A DNA stretch of 64,000 bases, from the NCBI RefSeq assembly GCF_010015445.1, contig NC_053120.1, forward strand, positions 6,081,114 to 6,145,113, given 5' to 3'. Under the pieces are notes generated by a model, which was not told the origin of the DNA, ran no database searches, and saw only the letters and a list, made by a program, of their open reading frames with translations. This document shows positions 55,178 to 64,000 of this stretch, in pieces. This DNA is from Perca fluviatilis. Lineage: Eukaryota > Chordata > Actinopteri > Perciformes > Percidae. Every line of letters starts with the position of its first letter. Within the stretch, counting starts at the first letter, position 1. Both the position numbers and the translations under genes were made by a program.

Positions 55178-56345
55178 TTAACAGAGGGTAAACATAAGGA
55201 GTCCAAGCAACAGGTGGATCATACCCAGTTGGATACAGGAGGCTCCACTGGAAGGTTTTGTAGTCGTGGCTGATTGGGTTACAGTGGCAGCAGTTGTAGT
55301 TGTTGGGGCAGCGGTTGTAGTTGTTGTTGGGACAACAGTTGGAGTTAATATTGAAAAAGCCAAAAAGCATAATATGAGCACTTTAAACAAGCAACTTATC
55401 CCTCTGTACTTACAAAGTAGAGTGTCTGTGTTGCAGCTGTCTGTGTTGCAGCACTGAGCAGATACAACTGCACTCGCAGCACCCAAGTTGACTGAAAATG
55501 TCTGAGAGCCTGTGTCTGGACAAAGGGAGGACGATGCACACGCCTTGGAGATTTGCAGTGGTGGAGTTCCGGATGAAATGGCTACAGATTCAAAAGTGCA
55601 TTTTGTTAATGTTGACGGAGAGCATACATCTCACAGTACATATCTTTCAATGGGAAGTACTAGATGACAAAGAAATGACTACCTTGAATGGAAATTATAC
55701 ACATTGTCTCTGAGGAACCGTTACGTTTACTGTGGATGAACACTGCTGATCTGTGCAACTTTGACACTGAAGTGCTCCAGCTGCAATGGGGAGAAAAACA
55801 GTCAATGATGATCACATCTCAAATGTCAAATCAAATTTCTGATTTTAAATGACACAATGTTGTTATGGTTAGAAATGGTTTAAATGTCTAATATGCACCA
55901 AAATGCTCTTTACATTTGCACATTTGAACAGCCAAGTCTTGTCATGTTTATTGCAAATATAATGTATTTAATGTATATATATTGAATGTAATTTACTTCA
56001 TTTTCATATTTCGTTGTATTTCTTATTCTAGTCTTTATCTGTTTCCTACCTCTTCAGACTGCTTTTTTTAACTTCTGTACAGTAACATGTAAATTTACCT
56101 GCTTGGGATTAAGTTTTATCGTATCTATAATTATTCAAGGATATGAATTTTGTCTTGATCAATTAACTAAATAATCTGGTGACATAAACAGTAAGATTAT
56201 AAAAAAGATGATATAATTAATAAACATCTTAAAAGTTCTAAATCAGGCTCTGTTGTACCTGCAGAAACAATATTGTAAGAATAAGTTGAGTTACCAGTGC
56301 TGGAGAGTGCCCAGATTAGAGTAAAGAAAGGATCAACTTCATCAT
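55178..56345 (-). pseudogene. Y3: broken Ly6-mucin gene with short stalk
   Basis: Exon 1 56295-56345 has lost one base and meets TAA early (MMKLILSLL then stop). Exon 2 55683-55780 is 98 bp against 102 in Y1, so it is out of frame and reaches TAA. Exon 3 55414-55581 is intact, with ACASSSLCPDTGSQTFSVNL and AQCCNTDSCN. Exon 4 and the domain part of exon 5 are deleted. Instead, exon 3 reads straight through its donor, via a TE-like CLFKVLILCFLAFSI piece, into three mucin units and the GPI tail (stop 55178-55180), with no stop in between. As a gene it is dead; as a reading frame the 3' part is open. Confidence 0.8.
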
Positions 56346-56639
56346 GATGAACAGGTAAGTACTGAAGATTAGTTTTCCTGGATGGTGATACTACACTTCT
56401 ACCTTAACAGCACGGCTATCACACATGCATGTGTAAAGACCTCAGGCATTGGGTGTGATCCCATATTTGCAAGTTATAAAAGACTATAACTCATAATTGT
56501 CATGTAGATGTCAGGCCAGCGTGCTTATCAAGCCTGTAATCTCTGGGGCGGATTGGACAATTCTACAGTCTACTTACAAACCACTTCCTGTTTCGTGGCG
56601 TAAAATGGAAATTTGAAGCCTTGCCAGGCCATTAAACGC

Positions 56640-57215
56640 GATGTAGATTTGCCAATGTCTTTAGATTGTGTTGACTGATTTTACTGATCCTACCATATTT
56701 TCATTCAAGAAGACCATTCAGACACTAATCCCTTTTGTCATTTGAAAAGACATCATGTAAACACACCTTCCCACACCCTTTTTCAATGTTGGCAATGTTT
56801 ACTTCAATAATAAAGAGTACATACTTCATCCTTAATTTAGACTTTATTGTTTCCGATGGGGAATGCTTTCTGAAAACTATTTGTTTTGATTGTTTTCTGC
56901 ATCTCTAGTTCTCCTTTACTAATGCAGTGTGTCAGACAGGTTTGTTATTTTGAGTCATGCATCAGTGAGCTCAAGAATGAAAACAAAAATAAAAATAATT
57001 GAATAAAACATCCAAAATTCAATCTAAGTAGTGATCTGTTCCTTCATTTTACTTGAGAAGAACATATGGAACCATCCTTGTTATTGTTGTGTTATTTGGT
57101 TGTAAGAAACCCATATTTCTGATATAGAAACGGGTCAAATTTGACCTGAGGACAACATTAAGGTTAAACAAAAGAAACTGAAGTTGTACATGACACCAGA
57201 ATACAAGTGCTGCAT
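56640..57215. repeat. Y3 upstream region, duplicated at 38395-39290
   Basis: From GATGTAGATTTGCCAATGTC onward the sequence follows 38390 on. It contains the partial MITE copy (57000-57166). No gene is seen. Confidence 0.7.
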
Positions 57216-57221
57216 TATTAA

Positions 57222-58910
57222 AGGGATAGTTCACCGATTTAGCATTCAGCTTTGTATCAGTAGAAACCCGATAGTATTTCTGAATGACCGTGCCTCCCTC
57301 CCTCATGTCCCCCTGAGACGAGAGATTTCTGCATTTGGGGCCTGGAAAAAATCTTCCGATGACGTAAAATGACGATTTTTGCGTCATTGGAAGATTTTTG
57401 GGCCAGAGGCAAAGGACTACAGCCAGTAGTAGGATCTACTTCCGTATGTTTTCAACACGCCCACAGGGGGTTGGACTGCCGAGTCTGGCCGAGGTATTCC
57501 GAATGAAAACGACTGTCAGCCATCTTGAATCTTCGCTAAACAGGCTTTCGGTTTTCAGCAGAAAACATTTACAACAATTATCTGCATTCAAACTACTGGA
57601 CGTGTGTACCACCGGGATACATCGGTACAGATCGAAGAATATGGAGGAAACGTTATTACAGACGCAATACTCGGCACACTACGTGAGCTTCGCCTGCACG
57701 GAGACCAGCGGTGTCGCTCAATGCCGCTAGCCGGCTAGGGGACATCCTCATCGGCTAGGTGGAAAGCTAACGCTAGCTGTCCACCTGTCCCAGCCATCCT
57801 GCTTGCAAGTGTCTGCTCATTAAACAACAAGCTGGACTACATCCTCCTTCAACGAAACTCCCAACGTGAGTTCAGTGACTGCTGTGTTTTTGTTGTTGTG
57901 GAAACATGCCTGAACAACAGTGTACCGGAACCGGGACTATCCAGCTACCAGGCTGCTCTCGCCGGCCCGTGGAGGTGGACTGGTGTAGAAATAAAATCCA
58001 ACTAGCTACTGCTAACTGCCGATGGAGCTTGTGACTGTTAAATGCCGACAATTCGACATTCCACGCTAATTCACGCCTGTGTTTATACTCCGTGTTTAGC
58101 TACACAAATCTAGTATGCGTTAGCTGAACTTTACGGATCCTGCTTGCAAGTGTCCGCTCATTTAGACCACAAACTGGACTACATCCAACTTCAACGACAC
58201 TCCCAACGTGAGTTCAGAGACTTTGTGTTTTTGTTGTTGTGGAAACCTGCCTGAATAGTGTACCGGATTGTCCAGCTACCAGGCCTGCTAGCCCTCTGAG
58301 CTAGAGATGCTCTGTCGCCAGGTAAAAGAGGTGGGCTGTGTTAACACCGAGTGGCGCAGAAATGTGGTGATTTGTATCCATTTAACTGCTAACTGCTGGT
58401 GGAGTTTGTGACTGTTAAATGCCATTCTACATTACACACTAATTCACAGCTGTGTTTATGCTCGGTGTTTACAGCCCACCAAGCGCTAATGCTAGTATGC
58501 GTTAGCTGAACTTTACGGAGCCTATAAAGTGTGTGTACTAAATGTAGCCTGTTTCGTATGTCGTTTTTATATAATGTCGTTTTTATATATGTTAAATGTG
58601 TAACACCACTTGAGTCACGATGAAACGTTGTTTCGTGTATATGGTTGAAATAATAACAATAAAACACGCTTGAGTTGAGTTGAATGCCTCTGTCGGTCTG
58701 TCAAGCGGTAGGCGTGGCTTGGGAGTGGACTCAAAGCAACGAAGCAGGTGCATTCTGGGATTTGGTGTTTTTCATCCATATAAGACCAAAACACATTTTC
58801 TGGCTTTTCTCGGCCTAGAAGGCACCAATTTCAATTTTTTTTTCACATTTCTACTACATAAGTGACCCAATTTAAAGATATATTCAGCTTTCCAGCGGTG
58901 AAATATTCCT
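57222..58910. mobile_element. TTAA-flanked MITE, 1689 bp, with empty site at 39994
   Basis: TTAA (57218-57221) | AGGGATAGTTCACCG ... CGGTGAAATATTCCT | TTAA (58911-58914). The duplicated segment reads GCAATATTAATTGGGTAAAC (about 39992-40011) with a single TTAA, the pre-insertion state. Internally, parts around 57770-58040 and 58130-58400 are near-repeats of each other. Confidence 0.92.
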
Positions 58911-59435
58911 TTAATTGGGTAAACAGCTGGAGCTTGTTAAAGTATTGAAACACTGAAGAGCTTCATCTGCACCAAGGATAATATTTACCTTAAATGGTGA
59001 TGATGAACTGTATGAGCATAAATAATTTGACCATGAAACAACAGATAATAAATTAATAAGTGAAATTAATTAATTATTGGTATTTTAAAAGTAACTCATC
59101 TATTGCAATGGCTGCAGCATTTACTAAGTACTAAGTCTACAGTGACACCTGCACCGTCTCCCTTCACCTCCACCTCTCAACTCTGCATGGAAAATGTTTA
59201 CTCTTCACACTTTAACATCTTTAGTCCTTTTGTGAAATTACATGTTATCTGGATTAGAGACATTTCTGTGAGCAGTAAAATGAGGCTAACGTTCATGTTT
59301 ATTTCAAATAAAAGTCTTACACTAAAACTTGAATTCAATTTGAAATCACATTCCATTTAGCATTTCATATCTTAAACGTTTTATATTAGACCCCAACATC
59401 TGCATAAGCCCTGATTTAAGAGTGAGTAGAGTTAC

Positions 59436-59484
59436 CTGTGCTGGAGAGAATCCAGATGAGAGTGAAAGACAGAATCAGCTTCAT
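59436..59484 (-). pseudogene. Z2: orphan Ly6 signal-peptide exon
   Basis: Identical in layout to Z1: 49 bp, MKLILSFTLIWILSST, donor ACAG|GTAACTC in phase 1, TATA box upstream. The next exons on the minus strand are those of Y3, more than 3 kb away beyond a MITE. Splicing to Y3 exon 2 would be phase-compatible but would meet its frameshift; splicing to Y3 exon 3 would keep frame. Confidence 0.7.
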
Positions 59485-59530
59485 CGTGAGGAGTAAATGT
59501 GCAGATTACTGGTTTTACTGTGGAACCACA

Positions 59531-59539
59531 CCTTATATA
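59531..59539 (-). promoter_or_regulatory. TATA box of Z2
   Basis: TATATAAGG on the minus strand, 47 bp upstream of the Z2 ATG, same block as Z1. Confidence 0.6.
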
Positions 59540-60062
59540 TGTGGACCTGCGTTTAAAAGGAGAAGAAATACTGTATGCAAATAGGAACTGCTAACTGCAC
59601 ATACAGTACTTTGACTTTCACAGTATAGGGAGGTACAGCATCACATCATAATTTGCATTGATCAGTTAAACATGCTCCACTCCTCATAATTATTTTTTAT
59701 AACGCTTTATAGGTACATAAAACTAAACATTTATGCAAATTATATATGTTGTTTTGCTAACAGCTTATAAATGTAATTATGGATGCAAATTTCTCATATG
59801 TTGTTTCTTTACTTAAATGTTATACTTATTTCCTGGTTTGGGCTCTGGGTTTATAATGTCTAAAGGCATTTTCACAAATCTTCTTCAATTTACCTTTTTA
59901 GGGTATTTGTATATAACCTGATGCCCATGTGTTTTACATCAAAATGTTCAAAACAAACTCAGCTTTCCGTATAATGATGCCCAAAGTCACTGAACGACAC
60001 AATCTTGTGAACATATATAGCCATACTGAGAAATACAGAGAGAGTTGTGTGGAGGTGAGAGT

Positions 60063-60272
60063 CAGTGTTGCGAAAGTTTACTTTCTACATGAACTAGTTC
60101 AAAGTTCAGTTCACAAATTTTAAAATGAACTAGTTCAGTTCATAGTTCATACTTAAAAATGTTGAACGGAGTTCACAGTTCCAAAAATGAACTAGTTCAT
60201 AGTTATTTTTTTCCATATGATGCTGCGAGCTCATGAACTGCCGTTCAATGAACGCGTTCAGGCACAACACTG
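60063..60272. mobile_element. 210-bp palindromic CAGTGTTG MITE
   Basis: It starts CAGTGTTGCGAAAG and ends CACAACACTG, and is full of GAACTAGTTC and AGTTCA words. The left copy near 40885 reads GGAGCTGATAGTCTTAATT without it. The flanking octamers GTGAGAGT and ATGATAGT are a plausible imperfect 8-bp target duplication, as for hAT elements. Confidence 0.75.
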
Positions 60273-61629
60273 ATGATAGTCTTAATTAGCTTTGTATCAA
60301 CTCATTTGGGTTGCCCTGGTTGACTGGCAGTCATTGGTCTTAAAGGCTCAGACATAGGCTACTTTCCACATTCTGTGTCTGAAGACAGCTGGAGACTTGG
60401 TAATGTTCAGCGCCATTTGGCTGTGTTTGTATTTCTTTAAAGGTGAATTATATAAATGTTGGTAACGGCAGACCTCCTCGCACAACTTCTCTTCAAAACA
60501 ACGGTACACAGTTTGATTAATCCCATGGTTTAGGAGTCACGGTTCGATTACAGTTACAGAAAAAAAAGGATATGTTTCTTTTAATTTTCTAGTGTCAAAG
60601 TCAAAATCCTCTTGCAGGGGAGTGAGAGCTTTTGGCCAAATGGCAACTTTGGATTACTATTTAGAAAAAGAAGGAAACATCTGTATTACATTGAACCAAC
60701 ACTGAACAAAACATCTTCCAAAAGGCAAAACCAGTGACAACAGACTATAAAACTGAAAGGCCTGATGCTATGAAACTAAAAACTAAAAATACATAGAATA
60801 ATACAAAATAAACGTGGGCATTAGGAGCATTATTTCAGTGGCTAAATTTATACATTTAAAGCATCCAGACATGTATCATCCTCTTGATTGTAACATTTTG
60901 GTGAAGCAATCAAATGTGCTGTCAAGAAATGTTATTAAATTCATGAAAAATCTCTTGACAAAACGCTTGTGAGAGCTCTTCATATAAAGTGAGTCCCTGG
61001 TCACCACATTGGCTCATTCCAAGTTCCTCATAGTTTTGCATTAATTAAGACTTTTGACGTTGACATAATAGAGCCAGTGTGGACTGCATTAACAAGGCAG
61101 TGTGGTTATCAGGCCTCCCATTGATCCTGTTGATTTTCATACTGCAGTCACATGAAATGAAACTTCCTGAACATAAACCTATCTGTTGATCTGTGGAACT
61201 AAATCTATCTAGGACTTTTGGGTCTACTTTAGAAATGGTTTCCTCTAATGATGAGTGTACAATTTGTATATAAGACATGTTGAACCTGATCCTGTGATTT
61301 CTGCCGGATGTGTGGATCCCCATAATTCTTTGCACTTTTCGAATCACTGAATTGGGAGAGAGATCATCCTTGCCTCAGAAATCCTCTGTAATGTGGAACT
61401 ACAGTATGTTGGTAGAGGATTTGATGATGGCCATATGTGATGTGAAGTGTCTGTTGACAAGATATTCTCCACAGACACATTTTATTTTAGTTCTAAACAG
61501 GAGTAGTAAGTTCAGCTCCAAACAAGACTTATAATTGACTCTATTGAAGGTTATTTATGTATCATGTAGTAAAATGATGGCAGCTGTTATCCCCAATGCA
61601 GATGACTAAACATAGAGGAACTCTTACAC

Positions 61630-62086
61630 TTTCTTAATCCTCCTGTTGTCCTCCTGTTTATATAAGTTTATATATGAGAACATTTGGGTTTCTTTCAACC
61701 CAACTGCCCAAAATAATACAGATGGTTCCATAAAATGAAGGATCAGTTCAGTACTTTTATTGAATTCTGAGTGTTTTTTTTTAAATTTCATCAGTATTAT
61801 TCTGACTGAACTTTGACAATCTGCAATTATCCATCAACAAATGTTCCTCTGACCTTAACTTTTAAACAAAATAACTTATGATTTGTCAATACAAAAAGTG
61901 GGTTAGTGTTAGTGGTGTATACTGGTGGTAGTGAATAACAGCGCTGAAAACGTCGAAAAATGTGATAAAAAGTAGGAAAAAAAGGGCCAAAAAAAGGGCC
62001 AAAAAAAGCAATAAAATGAGCGACAAAAACGTCAAAAGTGTTCATTTTCAATTTTGACCCTGGACGACAACACAAGGGTTAAACGA
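61630..62086. mobile_element. MITE copy, paralogue of 42410-42838
   Basis: Left end CCTCCTGTTGTCCTCC is shortened (the GGGTCAAATTTGACCC word is lost), right end GACCCTGGACGACAACACAA. The interior matches the left-hand copy. Confidence 0.6.
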
Positions 62087-62469
62087 AGAAATACTGTATG
62101 CAAATAGGAACTGCTAACTGCACATACAGTACTTTGACTTTCAAAGTATAGGGAGGTACAGCATCACATCATAATTTGCATTGATCTGGTAAACATGCTC
62201 CACTCCTCATAATTATTTTTTATAACGCTTTATAGGTACATGTAACTCAAAATTGGTGCAAATTATATATGTCGTTTTGCTAACAGCTTATTAATGTCAT
62301 TATTGATGCAAATGATGTTTCTTTACTTAAATGTTATATTTATTTCCTGGTTTGGGCTCTGGGTTTATAATGTCTAAAGGCATTTTCACAAATCTTCAAT
62401 TTACGTTTTTAGGGTATTTGCATATAACCTGATGCCCATGTGTTTTACATCAAAATGTTAAGGACAAAC

Positions 62470-64000
62470 AAGGGCATAAATGTCAGGGGGGTGGGGGGAA
62501 TCAGGACCCTCAAGGTTGTCCCCCCCCTAGAGATATCAATAAAACAATGCTGCGTATTGTAAATAACATAATGATGTATACTTAAAATATCTGTGTAAGT
62601 AGTAAAACAATACAAACCCCCAAAAAATGCTTTTTAAGTTTAGAAACATTTTGAGTCCCCCCTCCCTTGCCTCACAGTGGTTTGGTCCACTGCATGCTGT
62701 ACGTTAGGATCTGCACTAGACTCATAGTCACATCGGTAGTGACAGGAATGTAGTAAGTAGACGGTTCAAGGCTATTTTATTCACATTAAACATTGGATGA
62801 AGTTTTTCTTTTCTCAACTAGAAATGATGCTGAGTAATTAAAGGTGCAATATGTAATATTGTGTGTAATACTGGCAGCTAGCGGTTAAAATAGTTACTGC
62901 ACTACCAATTCAAAATAATGGAGAGTCGTTTCCCCCGCCCCCTCCTGCCCAGACTCGAAGTTCACGGGGGTTGCCAGGCTGAGACCGCAGCATTCACAAC
63001 AACGTTGCTAGACACTTTTCTCACATAGCCAGACATTACTCCACAGCACAGCGGAGTAGCTAACGGTAGATGCTGGCTATATTGACAGTCATAAAGCCCG
63101 CGGTTCACGCGGAGCTCTGTAACCAACTGACAGACACACTTTTTCGGCTTAAAATTACAGTATGAACCGCTAAAAACACAACAACCTCACTGTCCTCTCC
63201 ACACGCCAGTCAGGCACACTTCCTCGGCTTAGAATTACAATACGAAACGCTAAAAATACCACTACCTTACCGGACGGAACACACTTCATTGACTTAGAAT
63301 TATGGCAAAAATCGCTAAACACACTGCAAACTCACAGTCCTCTCTTTCCGATTTACAGCCCCCTCTCGTGGCTTAAAATAACTCACCGTTGCGGCTCCAG
63401 CCGCTGACAGGCTATACGCTGTAAACAGCCGTGGGCTGCTTGCCTGGTTCTCCGGTAACGTTAACAGGTAGCAGGGTTAGCATGGCGCTAGCGCCGTAAC
63501 CAGTCGGGATCACTTTACTGGCTGTGTCTCAATTGTTTTGCGAGTAACCAACCGCGGGTACTCTAGCTATATAATTCAATGTGAGAACACAAATGTTGAA
63601 ATGACAAAAAATGCCCGTCCTAGTAGCTGTGATAAATTAGCCTGAAGCTAATGCTTACCGGTCAGGAGAAAATAAGCCAACTCTGGACCTTTTGGGCTCT
63701 AAGCTGTCTCCATCTTTCAAATACATCTCCAATATTTACCAGGGGTTGTTATGTCTCTGGTCACGCAACTGTTAGAAACATGCTGTTTTCTTTTGCAGGT
63801 CGGGTAGAATCTATCTCCATTGATCCTGTTTGTTTGTTTGCTGCTTTCATGGCTGTACTACCGTTACAGCTGTAGCGCTGGGTTTACGTTTTACAGGTAT
63901 ATCTGGCAACCCGGCCTGGCTGTCAAACTGGGCCGTTGATAACAACACACAGATCAAAACATAAACATAAATTCCGTCACGGAATGTAAATTTCAAAAAG
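62470..64000 (+). mobile_element. hAT-like transposon, cut by window end
   Basis: The same element and insertion point as 43209: GGACAAAC (62462-62469) then AAGGGCATAAATGTC. It is interrupted at 62842 by a TTAA-flanked MITE. The right end lies outside the window. Confidence 0.65.
62842..64000. mobile_element. TTAA-flanked MITE, inverse copy of 33950-35188
   Basis: Starts TTAA (62838-62841) | AGGTGCAATATGTAATATT. The left paralogue near 43569 reads GAGTAATTAATTAATTAG, the empty site. The sequence runs as the reverse complement of 33950-35188 up to the window end, so its second border is not seen. Confidence 0.85.

Larger units (their letters stand above)
59541..62461. repeat. Segmental duplicate of 40580-43200
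   Basis: It follows the left copy closely through AGTTCCTCATAGTTTTGCAT and the MITE. Differences include the 210-bp insertion at 60063. No coding exon is recognised. Confidence 0.75.

Overview
The window looks like teleost nuclear DNA, probably from a spiny-rayed fish; the species cannot be read from it. The grounds are spliced Ly6/uPAR-type exons of the fish 'phospholipase A2 inhibitor / PLAUR-like' kind, Tc1-like transposons, fish-type LINEs (L2-like, Rex1-like, Rex3-like), many short non-autonomous DNA elements and (CA)n tracts. No bacterial-style genes, tRNA, rRNA or CRISPR array were seen. All host-gene exons I could build lie on the minus strand.

The gene content is one locally duplicated family of secreted, GPI-anchored Ly6 proteins. 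I use working names. Y1 (8785-26017) is the most complete gene: a signal-peptide exon, two exons for Ly6 domain 1, one for the first half of domain 2, and a 7.6-kb last exon. That last exon finishes domain 2, runs through about 7.3 kb of 21/24-bp repeats encoding Pro-Thr-rich units, and ends in a GPI-type hydrophobic tail. X1 (5179-7320) and X2 (32133-35486) are near-identical decayed two-domain genes without a mucin tail. X3 (30211-31894) holds only the last two exons and is split by a transposon. Y2 (37275-38366) keeps only the mucin and GPI part but forms an intact 363-codon frame with a signal-like N terminus. Y3 (55178-56345) is a broken copy with a very short mucin tail. Z1 (40475) and Z2 (59436) are orphan signal-peptide exons with intact TATA boxes and splice donors.

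Layout: 1-4840, transposons and simple repeats; 4840-7460, X1; 7460-8784, spacer; 8785-26100, Y1, whose 8.4-kb intron 4 holds an L2-like LINE split by a Tc1 element, a TTAA-flanked MITE and a Rex1-like tail; 26.5-30 kb, more transposons; 29.9-35.6 kb, X3 and X2; 37.3-38.4 kb, Y2; 38.4-43.2 kb, a segment duplicated at 56.6-62.5 kb, each copy with a Z exon; 43.2-54.2 kb, nested transposons; 54.4-56.4 kb, Y3; 57.2-58.9 kb, a TTAA-flanked element; 62.5-64 kb, two transposons cut by the window end.

Partial duplication of an X + Y unit, followed by different transposon insertions, left pairs of filled and empty sites. These fix several insertion boundaries exactly. The products, where intact, would be three-finger cell-surface proteins, some on mucin-like stalks; their partners cannot be inferred from sequence.
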